Part shown: positions 31,284-40,681 of the stretch, in pieces | Position numbering within the stretch: the stretch's first letter is position 1 | Layout of the letters: the number at the start of each line of letters is the position of its first letter | Origin: Lineus longissimus | Taxonomy: Eukaryota; Nemertea; Pilidiophora; Heteronemertea; Lineidae | Direction of reading: 5' to 3' | NCBI RefSeq assembly: GCF_910592395.1 | Contig: NC_088322.1 | Location: 312,001 to 376,000, forward strand | DNA: 64,000 nucleotides | Position numbers and translations under genes: made by a program | The notes under the pieces: generated by a model | What the model was told of the DNA's origin: nothing | Databases searched by the model: none | Seen by the model: the letters and a program-made list of their open reading frames with translations, nothing else

Positions 31284-33083
31284 CTACAACCCTAAAATAT
31301 CCCAGAAACTTCTGGGAGAAGGTTCTTCAACGTTAGCTGGAATCAATGGCGCCGTAAGCGTTTGTGCGAAAGGTTGCGTAGCGACCACCATCACCCCTTC
31401 TTTTCTTATGTTCTCATGTGTCCCTGTACTAGTGTTAGCCCCATGTCGTTCGACGTTCTCATTATCATTTGCGTAATTGTTTTCATGTCTGTCTTTGTGT
31501 GTCTTGTTGTTTGTCTTCAACTCTATTTCCCATGTCTTAAATTCTGTGCCTTTATATGGTTTTAGCCGATCAAAGTGTATCACCACAGCTTTGGAACATT
31601 TTGACTTTTGCAATTTGTATACTGCGTCGTCGATCTTTCCAACAACCATAAACGGTCCTGTCCAATTTCGCTGCAGCTTCGGCGAAAATGCTTTCCTCCT
31701 GATCGGGTTCCACAGCCACACTACGTCTCCAACCTTGTAAGGCGATCCGTTTTTCAAACGGTCGTATACTTTCTTTTGTCTTGACTGTGCTGTATCTAGG
31801 TGAAGTCTTACATGCTCAAAAGCACTTTCCATCTTCTCTCTTAAATCCAAAGCATATTCTGTCTCTTCCAAAGGCTGTTCTGACTCCGGCAGTCCCATCA
31901 TGACGTCAATTGGTAGACTAACTTCTCTACCGAGCATCAGCGCATTCGGAGTTTCCCTTGTAGATTCATGTCTGCTTGATCTATATGCCATCATGAGATA
32001 TGGTAGATGTTCATCCCAATCTTTCTGGTTTGCTGACACGTACGACGCCAGCATGTTCAACAAAGTCTTATTAAAACGTTCCACCACTCCGTCGGATTGT
32101 GGGTGTCCTGGCGTACACCTTGTCTTTTCTATGTCCAACAGTTTGCATACTTCTGCCATAAGGTGTGACTCAAAATTTGATCCTTGATCTGTGTGAAACT
32201 GAAAAGCGGCTCCGAAACGGCACAGAAATTATGTTACAATTTTCTTGGCTACTGTCGCTGCCTCCTGGTTCCTGAGAGGGTAGCATTCTGTCCATCGGGT
32301 GAAATAGTCTGTTACCACTAGAGCAAATTCGTTACCCCGGTTACTTCTCGGTAAAGGCCCAAGTATATCGGCTGCAATTCTTTCCATAGGGTTACCGACA
32401 CGGTATTTCTTCATGGGCGCTCTTCTTTTCTTTGGAGGACTCTTCCTAGACGAGCAGATGTCGCAACTAAGGATGCGTCTGGTCACTTCTGATGTCATTC
32501 CATACCACGCAAATCTTTTCCTGAACTTGTCTAATGTTTTCTTCACGCCAAGATGAGCTGCCGTACGTACTCCATGCAGCTGCATGAAAGCTTCATCTCT
32601 TAGTTGTTTGGGCAGTAGTGTCTGCCACCAAGTTTTCTCTGAATCTGAATCGTGCCACTTCCGTTTAAGCACTCCGTCTTCCAATTGCATGCGATCCCAT
32701 TGCGTCCAGTAAAATTTTATTTCTCTGCTCTCTGAGGAAATCTCCTGCCAATCGGGCTTCTCATTTTTATTTTCTTTTGCTTTTATCATCCAATTGATTG
32801 CATGGTCTTCTCTTTGTGCGGTGGCCAGGTTCTCGCGGGTCCAATTGCAGTGTGTGTCTTCTTCGTCCGTAATGGGACTTGAACTAGTCGTTGGCCTGGT
32901 TTCCCTAGCTTTCTCTTGTGTTTCGCCATTCTTCCTTGACTGCCTCGTGATCGCACGAATAGGGTGTGTCTTAACTGATTTGTCAGTTGCTCTTATCATG
33001 TTTATTTCTGGATCAATCTCTAAAGTGGGGTCCTGCTTGGGATATCCGAGTTTGTCGCATTGGTTACACGGAAGTCTTGACAA
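31284..33083 (-). pseudogene. Gypsy-2 integrase with the same in-frame stop
   Basis: Same domain order as copy 1 and the identical TAA in KKIVT-stop-FLCRFG at about 32229-32231. Differences are few (GVVERFN for GMVERFN, TQWDRM for TQRDRM). Upstream, the frame runs open into RNase H (33084-33137: GKAHSNAD) because this copy lacks the one-base deletion of copy 1, until it is cut by the Polinton. Confidence 0.82.
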
Positions 33084-33137
33084 GGCGTCCGCATTTGAGT
33101 GAGCTTTCCCTGCGCGATGTACTATTTCAAATGTATA

Positions 33138-33400
33138 AGAATATATGTATTGTGGTGGTAGGAATCTAGGTAATTCTAGGCTATTTTAACAAAAGCCCTT
33201 ACAGGCCTTTTTGTCTCAAAATAGCTAAGAAACCCCTAAGAACCAGACACCACAATACATATATTCTATCATTCATTAGATTCCCAGTGAAGCATTGCAA
33301 TGAAATGGTCAGTGAAATGGTAAGGGAATACTAGAGTTCAATGGGTTAATGTAATCATGACTTACTGTATTCCAACAGAAAGTACACGTCAATAGCTTTT
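33138..33400. repeat. Polinton-2 left TIR with terminal hairpin
   Basis: The outer 130 bp form a foldback: arms 33138-33157 and 33248-33267 (AGAATATATGTATTG...) are perfect inverted copies. The rest matches the reverse complement of 54617-54748 and 4815-4934. Confidence 0.88.
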
Positions 33401-33478
33401 TTCCGTGCATTTTACCTGATATATGATGTTGGCACTGTTCCCTGCATGTACATAATTTTACTAGTAAATAAATAGAAA

Positions 33479-34735
33479 ATGGCAACAGGATATTTATTAA
33501 ATACCGAAAGGGCACATAAGATTCTACTTGGTTTGAAAGCTGAGAGGCAGCATCATATCATTACTCATAACCCATCATCTGCTAACCCCAAAGAAACACT
33601 GTATGTTAGAATACCGGCATTGCGAGAGAATACATTCTTTGTACCTAAATCTCTTTATCTGTCTGCTGATGTAACCATTTCTGGTGATTCTTAAAATAGT
33701 GTTGTAAATAATCTTGGTAGAAACCTGATTTCAAAGATGGTGGTTAAGTGGGGAACAGAGCAGATATTTGACCTTGACGAATACAGTCATTATTCTACAT
33801 TTAAAGATCTGTGGTTTACAGAAGAAGAAAGAAATGATAGAGTTTTTCAGGGTATTCAGTCAAAAAATCTTAGAGAATTAAGATCAGGAGTCGCTGAAGC
33901 TGATGTCACTGGAGAAACAGCTAATGAAAAGACTTTAAAGAAAGTGTTTGACAAGAAGTACAAAATACCATTAGATTTTGAACTATTCCATCATCATGCT
34001 CCATTTTACAAGTTTCCAATTCAAGAAGATGTTATCATTGAAATAACTTTAGCACCAAAGGAGGAAATCATAGTCACCACAACCACAGCTAGCATGGGCT
34101 ACAAACTAGAGAATATTTGTTTTGAATATGATACCGTAGCCAACAAAATGATTGCTAGTCAATTGAGTAACAAGTACAATTCTGGATTCTCAATATTTTA
34201 TGATTGGGTAGACCATTTTAAGACAGTCAATGTTACTGCTAATGAAACACTAATTAATGAGAACATCAACTTTCCAAGAATGTCTATTAAAGGATTATTA
34301 TTACTATTTGTGTCTGACTATGTAGATGGAGCTAGAGATTCAGAGAAGTTTGAAAACCCTAACATAAGTAAAGTGCAGATCACAATAGAGGGTGTTGCCA
34401 ATCAGGTGTTCCCAGAAGGAATGAGAATGATGGATCAATGGGAGGAGATCAAGAAACATTTTATGTCTGAAGATTTGAAGAAAACTCATGACTGTAACAT
34501 GACCATGGAAAAATACTATGGTGATTCTAATCACTATGGTTTATGGTTGGACCTGAGAACTTCTGAGGATAATCGTCTTCACGGATCAGGAAAGAAGCTC
34601 CAGAACACAAAAGATGGTATTCAATTATCTATTACAAAGAAATCTGGAAAGGGACCATACAAAATGCACATATTCGTGGTTTCTGACGCCCAGGTAAACA
34701 TCCAGAATTCTCAGATTGCTTCACTCCAGCACTGA
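33479..34735 (+). pseudogene. MCP: Polinton major capsid protein, one in-frame stop
   Basis: A frame of 419 codons from ATG at 33479 to 34735, interrupted once by TAA at 33692-33694; both sides are in phase. Just after the stop comes NSVVNNLGRNLISKMVVKWG, a signature-like stretch of Polinton double-jelly-roll capsid proteins, and the length fits that family. The remaining part has alternating beta-like segments (DVIIEITLAPKEEIIV, GKGPYKMHIFVVSDAQV). The protein would form the hexon-like shell. No double-hairpin unit lies within the gene, although degenerate stem-1 hairpins (GAACAAAGTTC at 34746-34756) follow its 3' end. An internal ATG at 33737 could start a shorter product. Confidence 0.75.
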
Positions 34736-34847
34736 GGTGCTGCAAGAACAAAGTTCGCTCCAACACTGAAACAAAGTTCGTACAACACTAAATTAAATAC
34801 TGAATACTAGATAAATGAGTTTTACTAGTGATTTTCTAAGTAATTAA

Positions 34848-35084
34848 ATGGATTCACCAGGAAAGAAAGATATCATAAATTTACTGTATCAAAGTTTACT
34901 GTTGGCATCAACAACAATTGGTTACTCTATGTTACTGAAAAGGTTCTTGAGAATCAATATTGGTCCCCCAAGTCAGGCCAACCTAGAGGAAATTCTTAAA
35001 CTGGGAGGAACTGTAGCTATTAGTAATGGAACATTAGAGTACCTTTACGATCAAGGAATCCTACCCAGAAATATTATGAAGTAA
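34848..35084 (+). CDS. Small Polinton membrane protein, 78 aa
   Basis: Starts at AATTAAATGG. It has one hydrophobic stretch (LLYQSLLLASTTIGYSMLL) and then a short conserved-looking tail (LEEILKLGGTVAISNGTLEYL). It lies between the two capsid genes. I recall similar short proteins in this position in other animal Polintons but know no function. Confidence 0.55.
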   Translation: MDSPGKKDIINLLYQSLLLASTTIGYSMLLKRFLRINIGPPSQANLEEILKLGGTVAISNGTLEYLYDQGILPRNIMK

Positions 35085-35141
35085 GAATAATTTACTTATT
35101 TGATAAAAGCTAAATTTGAAAACGAAAATTTGCTTAAGTAA

Positions 35142-35909
35142 ATGGTTACTGTAATGAACATAGATTCAAGTGACTATCCAGATCAGAGTTCAAGTGATTT
35201 AACAGTCAATCTCAAGACTGAAATTCAGGATGCATGTAGCATCACTTTAACTTTTGCAGTAATACCTTGTACATTCTACAACATAAGTGCAGCCAGGGAG
35301 AATAACCGAATCAAAGTTAAGGGGTTTGATGTGGCAGAGATTACGCTACCAGATGGTCTCTATGACCTACAGAGCTTTTCAAAAGTATTTGCGGATAAGT
35401 TGAAAGAAAATAGTATGAGTAGAGGTGCTGTCAGATTTGACCTTGAAGAACCAACAGGTAAGGCCATCTTACACTTCCTAAAGAGAAAAAATGAGGCGCA
35501 TTATCAGATCTATTTTATTGGTAAAAGTAATGAATTATTTGGCATGAAATCAGAATGGCCTTACCCTTTAGACAATAAAAGTAAGGATGATGTTGTAAGC
35601 GAGAAACCCATCAATTTTAGACCAATTAACCATTTTGTTTTTCACTGTGACATAATCGAATCTAATAGTGTATTAAGTAATGGTGAAGCATCTGATGTGC
35701 TAACCACAAGACCAATAAAGGAAGCTAATTTTGGGGATTTAATAGCATACACATTTGAGAAACCAATAGCAATTCCCTGTAAACCAAGATTCAATGAGCT
35801 GAATATTCGCTTAACTGATGAAAAAGGTGAAATCATCGATCTTAATGGTCATAATGTACAGTACCAATTGGTATTAACTCGAGCTATGCTCTCAGGGACA
35901 CATCATTGA
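35142..35909 (+). CDS. Minor capsid (penton-like, single jelly roll) protein
   Basis: 255 aa, starting after CTTAAGTAA. The length, beta-rich pattern (DLTVNLKTEIQDACSITLTFAVIP; FNELNIRLTDEKGEIIDLNG) and position beside MCP and ATPase fit the Polinton minor capsid protein. The C-terminal RAMLSGTHH is encoded by a half copy of the double-hairpin unit (35879-35898), which has replaced the original end. The 343-aa protein at 44581 shares the closing motif (FEITDENGKLVNFRG). Confidence 0.62.
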   Translation: MVTVMNIDSSDYPDQSSSDLTVNLKTEIQDACSITLTFAVIPCTFYNISAARENNRIKVKGFDVAEITLPDGLYDLQSFSKVFADKLKENSMSRGAVRFDLEEPTGKAILHFLKRKNEAHYQIYFIGKSNELFGMKSEWPYPLDNKSKDDVVSEKPINFRPINHFVFHCDIIESNSVLSNGEASDVLTTRPIKEANFGDLIAYTFEKPIAIPCKPRFNELNIRLTDEKGEIIDLNGHNVQYQLVLTRAMLSGTHH

Positions 35910-35931
35910 AATTAAAATTCATTGGAATTAA

Positions 35932-36390
35932 ATGGCTGGCATTGGCATGTTATTTGGATCTGCAATAATCAATGGACTAGCATTCACTGGATCCGGTTAC
36001 CTTTTTAAAAAACTAGACAAGAATGGCTATGAGACTGAAGTGAAAAGACATGATTTGGCTCAAGAGCAATTGCAAAGAGCATCCACAGAATGGGATGAGC
36101 ATAGGAAAAGTACCATTGACTTCGTTAACCTTGAATTAAAGAGAGAAAGAGACGCTTCTATTGATTTTAACAATACTGATTCAGCACTTACTGTTTACAA
36201 TCATTTACATCCAGAAAGAACTATTGTACTACCTCAGCGACCACAATTAAGTGATTACTACCAACCTAGTGATGAAATGAAGAAATACGAGTACCTATGG
36301 ATTATCCTAGGACTTAGTGGTTTAGGGTTAATAATTTATTATTTTACTAGGGTTAGAAAGACTAAGACAACTGATCGGACACAGTCCTGA
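35932..36390 (+). CDS. Polinton two-helix membrane protein, 152 aa
   Basis: An N-terminal Gly/Ala-rich hydrophobic segment (GIGMLFGSAIINGLAFTGSGYLF), a charged coiled-coil-like middle, and a C-terminal membrane helix (YLWIILGLSGLGLIIYYFT) followed by basic residues. The last residues (TDRTQS) and the stop codon come from the hairpin repeat at 36374. It may be a virion membrane component; this is inference. Confidence 0.55.
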   Translation: MAGIGMLFGSAIINGLAFTGSGYLFKKLDKNGYETEVKRHDLAQEQLQRASTEWDEHRKSTIDFVNLELKRERDASIDFNNTDSALTVYNHLHPERTIVLPQRPQLSDYYQPSDEMKKYEYLWIILGLSGLGLIIYYFTRVRKTKTTDRTQS

Positions 36391-36434
36391 TGATCGGGCA
36401 CAGTCCTGATGATCGGACACAGTCCTGATGATGA
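36374..36434. repeat. Three stem-2-type hairpins at a convergent junction
   Basis: Three tandem units spaced about 20 bp, each GGAC/GTCC (one GGGC variant) with loop ACA followed by TGATGAT. They cover the end of the 152-aa gene and the gap to the end of the ATPase gene on the other strand. Confidence 0.85.
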
Positions 36435-36443
36435 GAAGCGGGA

Positions 36444-37064
36444 CTAAGATTTTTGATGGGAAAGAGTAAATCCAAATGGATGTTGTAGTCTAATGATCAG
36501 TTTTGATCCTTTTTTCATCTTAAGTTCTTCTATGTAGTACTGTCTTTTCTCCTTAGGAATAACACTGTTTTCTTCTAAGGCATCTTTCATGGCTGATTCA
36601 TCCTTATTAAAAAATAATACTAAAATTCTTATGTTCTCTCTGTAGTCCTTGACAACTGAATTGTACTTCTGAACTAGTAACCAAACAGTGAGATTGTAGT
36701 GCCTGCCGGAAAAGGCAAGATTACATAACTCGGACACCTTCTTTTTTGTGTCTCTCAAATTAGCACAGTCATCAATGAGGAATAATGTGTTAGAACCAGC
36801 AAAGGTCAGAGTAGCAAACTGAAGCACAAGGTCCAAATTACTGGCCACAGCTTCGGGATTAACTATGTAGACGTTCTTGTCTTGGTAAATCCATTTCCTT
36901 TCATATGTCTTATTGTTGAAATATGTTGGACAGAAAATGACTATGTTCTGGAACTTGTGCCGATACTCCTTTTCTAAGAGGTCAAGGGCAAAATATGTCT
37001 TACCACAATTGGTAACACCAGAAATTAACATATTGTGTGGCTCGTAAATAAATACTTCACTCAT
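36444..37064 (-). CDS. ATP: Genome-packaging ATPase (FtsK/HerA family)
   Basis: 206 aa. Walker A is GVTNCGKT (residues about 16-23), Walker B is TLFLIDDCAN (about 94-103) with the expected run of hydrophobic residues before the acidic pair; a conserved SGRHYNLTVWLLVQ stretch follows, as in the A32-like packaging ATPases of Polintons and large DNA viruses. Its start codon is only 4 bp from that of the divergent integrase gene (37064/37069). No hairpin unit lies within it. The frame is intact. Confidence 0.88.
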   Translation of the reverse strand: MSEVFIYEPHNMLISGVTNCGKTYFALDLLEKEYRHKFQNIVIFCPTYFNNKTYERKWIYQDKNVYIVNPEAVASNLDLVLQFATLTFAGSNTLFLIDDCANLRDTKKKVSELCNLAFSGRHYNLTVWLLVQKYNSVVKDYRENIRILVLFFNKDESAMKDALEENSVIPKEKRQYYIEELKMKKGSKLIIRLQHPFGFTLSHQKS

Positions 37065-37068
37065 TTAA

Positions 37069-38220
37069 ATGAATGTAAAGGATGACACACAGCAGTATCT
37101 AAGGGATTTGTACTACAACCCCGAGAGTCCCGTGGCTTACAGTTCTTTGAGTAAAATCTGGAAACAGGTCAAGGAAGATATGACTTCGTCACGAGAGCAG
37201 AGCACAACTTCGTTGTTAGGGACAAAGTCCCGCTCAGGAAAACTTATTAAACAAAAAGAAGTGAAAGAATTTCTAGAAACACTACCAACTCACCAACTAC
37301 ACAAACCGGCCATTAAGAAATTCACCTTCAGGAAGACATTGGTATCGTACATCGATCAACAATGGCAAGCAGATCTGGTTGACATGCAAAAATTTGAGAA
37401 ACAGAATAAGGGTTTCAGATTCATTTTAACAGTCATAGATCTATTTAGTCGTTTTTCTTGGGCTCTAGCAGTTAAGAGTAAGAGGGGAGAAGAAATCAGA
37501 GATGCATTTAAAGTGATATTTTAGGAAGCAAAACCAACGAAAATCCAGTTTGATGACGGTAAAGAATTTTACAACAAACACTTCAAGGAACTTTTAACAA
37601 AAAATGACATAGACTGGTTCTCCACAAAATCTGATAAGAAGGCAGCAGTAGTAGAGAGATTCAATAGAACCCTTAAAGAAAAAATGTGGCGTTATTTCAC
37701 CGCTAAGGAGACTGACAAGTGGATTGACGTTCTGGATGACCTGGTCAGCGGCTACAATAACACATTTCACTCATCAATAGGTATGAAACCTGTAGACGCC
37801 AGAAAGATGGAAAACGAAGGAACAGTGTGGTACAATCTTTACGGTCTTCACCTCAAAGAGACATTTGGTGATCCAAAGTACAAAGTAGGTGACAGTGTAA
37901 GAATTTCAAAGTACAAGTCCATTTTCGGTAAAGGTTACATGCCCAACTACACTGAGGAGGTGTTCCAAATCAAACAGATCATCTTTACTCACCCTATCGT
38001 CTACCAGCTTGAGGATTACCACAAAGAAGAAATTCAAGGATATTTCTATGAAGAGGAATTGAGCTATGTTCCTAATCCTGACCAGCTAGAGTACAAGATC
38101 GAGAAAATCCTAAGGTACAAGACCAGTAAAGGCAAGAAATACGGATTAGTGAAGTGGAAGGGTTACAGTGATAAGTTCAATGAATGGTTACCAGTTTCTG
38201 ATATCAAATCATTGAAATGA
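37069..38220 (+). pseudogene. INT: Polinton integrase with chromodomain, one in-frame stop
   Basis: A 384-codon frame, with TAG at 37522-37524 interrupting it once. In order: an N-terminal region with an in-frame hairpin-unit insertion (SSREQSTTSLLGTKSRSG), then a retroviral-type core with Asp in QWQADLVDM, Asp in IQFDDGKEFYN and Glu in AVVERFNRTLKE, an SH3-like stretch (YKVGDSVRISKYKSIFGKGY), and a C-terminal chromodomain (YKIEKILRYK ... LVKWKGYSDKFNEWLP). All three catalytic residues remain. The stop lies between the first and second, so a full product is not made unless it is read through. Confidence 0.85.
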
Positions 38221-38229
38221 AATAAAGTC

Positions 38230-38262
38230 TCTAAAGTGACTTAAGTCACAAGAACAAGTTCG
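38230..38262. repeat. Small palindromes after the integrase gene
   Basis: GTGACTTAAGTCAC (38236-38249) and GAACAAGTTC (38252-38261) follow the integrase stop codon. The second resembles stem 1 of the double-hairpin unit in its GAAC/GTTC form. Confidence 0.6.
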
Positions 38263-38308
38263 AAAAACGTAATTAAAAAAAAAAATGTCCTACTAAATAA
38301 AGAAAGAA

Positions 38309-39469
38309 ATGGATGGAGCAATATTTGATAATCAAAATGGTATGATGAATCAAAATGGTATGATGAATCAGAATAATATGATGAATCAGAATAATATGAT
38401 GAATCATGATAATATGATGAATCAAAATATTCAGAAGTTTTTGTATTATTTGCATCAAAATAATATGTTAAATCAAAATATGATAAATCAGATTATGTTA
38501 AATCAAAATATGATAAATCAGTTTATCTTAAATCAAAACATGGAAAATCAAAATATGATAAATCAGAATAATATGATGAATCAAAACATGGAAAATCAAC
38601 CTACATTTAAATGTGTTAAGTGCGATGTAACAAAACCTGAAATTAATTTTGAAAAGAACAGGCGTAATAAACTACTTGATTACTGTAAAGAATGTGGTTC
38701 AAGTAAAATCAAGGGATGTAATAAATGTTATGAAAATAAATTACTAAGTGATGGTGAATTTGGTAAAGACGGAAATAGAGGTAATTGCAGATCATGTTTT
38801 AATTCATATTACAAAAAGGATTACCTTGACCAAAATAGTAATAGAGACAGACACAAAATTAGAGTTGGTCTAAACCGCATTTCTAAGGGAGAGTGTAATC
38901 GAGCTCTGCTCTCAGGACGAAGTCTGACCGGTAATTCATCATTCAATCTAGGATGTACAGACAGTTTCTTCTCACAGTGGTTAGAGTACCAGAGGAGTCT
39001 ATCTCCAATAGGACAAAGTCCCGAGAACAGAGTTCGAATAGTAGAAGAAGAGTTGGATCATGTCTTACCAATCAAGGAATTCAAAGATAAACCTGAACTG
39101 TGCTTTGCTTGGTTTAACATTAGACCAATGTCTAAAACACAAAACAGACAGAAGAGAGCTAAAGTAGACTACACACTATTTAAGGATCAATTGGATAGGT
39201 CAATGGATTTCATGGTAAAAATGAGAAGTGAAAACTGGTTTGTCTTTCGAGACCAGGATGTAATACCAAATTGGAAAATAGTGATATCACAGCATTTCGG
39301 GGATTATCTTCGTGATGAAAATATGATTCTGCTTGATAGATTATCGAATTTAAATAATAACATGAGAATGAACCAGAACATTAACATATGTAGTCAGACA
39401 GAAATCATAAACGAGATGATTAAGTTGAATAATAGACTTGAAAGAAATTTACTCTTTGCAGTGAATTGA
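38309..39469 (+). CDS. HNH-type nuclease with Asn/Met-rich repeat and zinc fingers
   Basis: 386 aa. Residues 1 to about 97 are a low-complexity run of NQN-MM repeats. Then come three pairs of cysteines (FKCVKCD, YCKECG, GCNKCY, NCRSCF), suggesting treble-clef or zinc-ribbon folds. The C-terminal half has EELDHVLPIKEF and WFNIRPMSKTQNRQK, which match the DH...P...N..P...N..K layout of HNH nucleases. Two hairpin units lie inside it, translated as RALLSGRSLTG and GQSPENRVR, just before the HNH motif. It may act in recombination or end processing; function is inferred from the motif only. Confidence 0.6.
   Translation: MDGAIFDNQNGMMNQNGMMNQNNMMNQNNMMNHDNMMNQNIQKFLYYLHQNNMLNQNMINQIMLNQNMINQFILNQNMENQNMINQNNMMNQNMENQPTFKCVKCDVTKPEINFEKNRRNKLLDYCKECGSSKIKGCNKCYENKLLSDGEFGKDGNRGNCRSCFNSYYKKDYLDQNSNRDRHKIRVGLNRISKGECNRALLSGRSLTGNSSFNLGCTDSFFSQWLEYQRSLSPIGQSPENRVRIVEEELDHVLPIKEFKDKPELCFAWFNIRPMSKTQNRQKRAKVDYTLFKDQLDRSMDFMVKMRSENWFVFRDQDVIPNWKIVISQHFGDYLRDENMILLDRLSNLNNNMRMNQNINICSQTEIINEMIKLNNRLERNLLFAVN
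38899..39038. repeat. Double-hairpin units in the HNH gene
   Basis: A forward unit at 38899-38928 and an inverted unit at 39009-39037 with the GAAC/GTTC form of stem 1. Confidence 0.88.
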
Positions 39470-39488
39470 TTTTATTTTACTTAATTAA

Positions 39489-39761
39489 ATGAATAGAACT
39501 TGGGGTTACACAAAACGACCACGTAATTGGAAAGAAAGATTAGAACGATTTCATAGAGAATTAGAGGCAGAAGTAGAGTCAAAGTTGGAGCCTGGTCCCG
39601 AAAAACCTTTAAAACCTGCTGTGCCTGCTGGGTCAGAAAAACCTGTTGGGTCAGAAAAACCTTTAAAATTTAATGTACAACAAAAACCTGTAGTGTCTGC
39701 AGGATCAACACTAAACACTAAAATGACAGAACAACTGATTCTAGTTATTCCCACTAATTAA
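39489..39761 (+). CDS. Small Lys-Pro-repeat Polinton protein, 90 aa
   Basis: Starts at CTTAATTAAATG; its stop TAA abuts the next ATG. The N-terminal part is basic (YTKRPRNWKERLERFHREL), then EKPLKP/EKPVG repeats follow. No known domain; it could be a DNA-condensing or virion core protein. Confidence 0.5.
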   Translation: MNRTWGYTKRPRNWKERLERFHRELEAEVESKLEPGPEKPLKPAVPAGSEKPVGSEKPLKFNVQQKPVVSAGSTLNTKMTEQLILVIPTN

Positions 39762-40421
39762 ATGGATGGAGACAATAAGGTTTATCCAGATTTAAGTAAT
39801 TTAAACTCTGAAAGTCATTTGAACTATGAAAGGTCTGAAAAGCATACAGAAAGTAACCCTCAGGCTTTCAGACTACAACAAATATGTGAGGTTAAGAGTT
39901 TCTTAGAAAGCGAGATTGAATTTAGAAGAAAGATATTTTCAAAGTACAAAAAAGCATTTAGCGTAATTACTGGCATTAGCCACTTCCTTAATTTAACTAG
40001 CGTAGCAGCCGGATCTGTTGGTGTTTCCGCTCTAGCTGGTGTCATCACGGCACCGATAGGCTTAGCTTTGGGTGGCGTAACAATAGGTAGTGCCATTATT
40101 TCATCAGCCTTAGGCTGGGAGAAAAAGAATATTCTAAGGAAAATTGAAAGGCATGAGAATATCAGAATGTTGGCAATTTCAAAACTGAACACAATCAATG
40201 ATTTGGTTAGTAAAGCCTTAACCGATTCTCACATATCTACAGATGAGTTTACTTTGATTCTCAAGGAGAAGGAGAAATACATTTCGATGAAAAATGCCAT
40301 TAGGAAAAAACAAAGGGAGGCAAGTTCAGCTGTTGATGTAGAGTCTTTAAAGAAGACCTTTTTAGAAGAAGGAAAAAAACTAGCACAGACAGAGATGCTA
40401 GAAAAACTAAAAGTTCAGTAA
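39762..40421 (+). CDS. Polinton Gly/Ala-rich membrane and coiled-coil protein, 219 aa
   Basis: Starts immediately after the preceding stop. Residues about 75-115 form a Gly/Ala-rich hydrophobic hairpin (GSVGVSALAGVITAPIGLAL ...), able to span a membrane twice, flanked by long charged coiled-coil helices. I recall similar proteins in other animal Polintons; function unknown. Confidence 0.6.
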   Translation: MDGDNKVYPDLSNLNSESHLNYERSEKHTESNPQAFRLQQICEVKSFLESEIEFRRKIFSKYKKAFSVITGISHFLNLTSVAAGSVGVSALAGVITAPIGLALGGVTIGSAIISSALGWEKKNILRKIERHENIRMLAISKLNTINDLVSKALTDSHISTDEFTLILKEKEKYISMKNAIRKKQREASSAVDVESLKKTFLEEGKKLAQTEMLEKLKVQ

Positions 40422-40551
40422 ATCAAACAGGACCCGGACTACGTCCTAATCCTAATGTGGTGTATCACTATCACTATTATCATGACTTCGGTGTTAGGGA
40501 TGAATTTCACCAAGTAACACTACCATCAGCACCACCCTATTCATTAGTTTA

Positions 40552-40681
40552 ATCGAACTTTGTTCTCTGGACGTAGTCCTAATCGAGCTATGCTCTCAGG
40601 ACAAAGCTCGACTCGAGCTATGCTCTCAAGACGTAGTCGGACTAGGACAAAGTCCAGAGAGCAAAGCTCGACTCAAGCGAA
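40552..40681. repeat. Array of double-hairpin units between convergent genes
   Basis: Four to five units in both orientations, with stems GAAC/GTTC, GAGC/GCTC and GGAC/GTCC, fill the space between the 219-aa gene and the 3' end of polB. The final unit overlaps the last codons of polB. Confidence 0.9.

Larger units (their letters stand above)
29145..33137 (-). mobile_element. Gypsy copy 2, truncated by the Polinton
   Basis: Contains the 3' LTR, short polypurine tract, zinc-finger ORF, integrase and the last part of RNase H. At 33137 the sequence ACTATTTCAAATGTATA breaks off exactly where the Polinton TIR begins; copy 1 continues CGTTCCTAAAACATT at the same place (about 24640). The right half with gag, RT and 5' LTR is not found in the window. 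Confidence 0.9.

Noticed and set aside
33138-33267. Terminal hairpin as an unrelated MITE landed next to the Polinton
   Set aside because: It lies at the very tip in all three ends seen, starts with AG and ends with CT as Polintons do, and is followed by shared TIR sequence; not fully excluded, so listed as a test under findings.
36374-36445. Hammerhead ribozyme in the hairpin repeats (CTGATGA and GGACGAA motifs)
   Set aside because: CTGATGA occurs at 36390-36430 and GGACGAA in the main unit, but never together with the three helices and cleavage site in the right order; the main unit reads CTGAGAG in place of the core.
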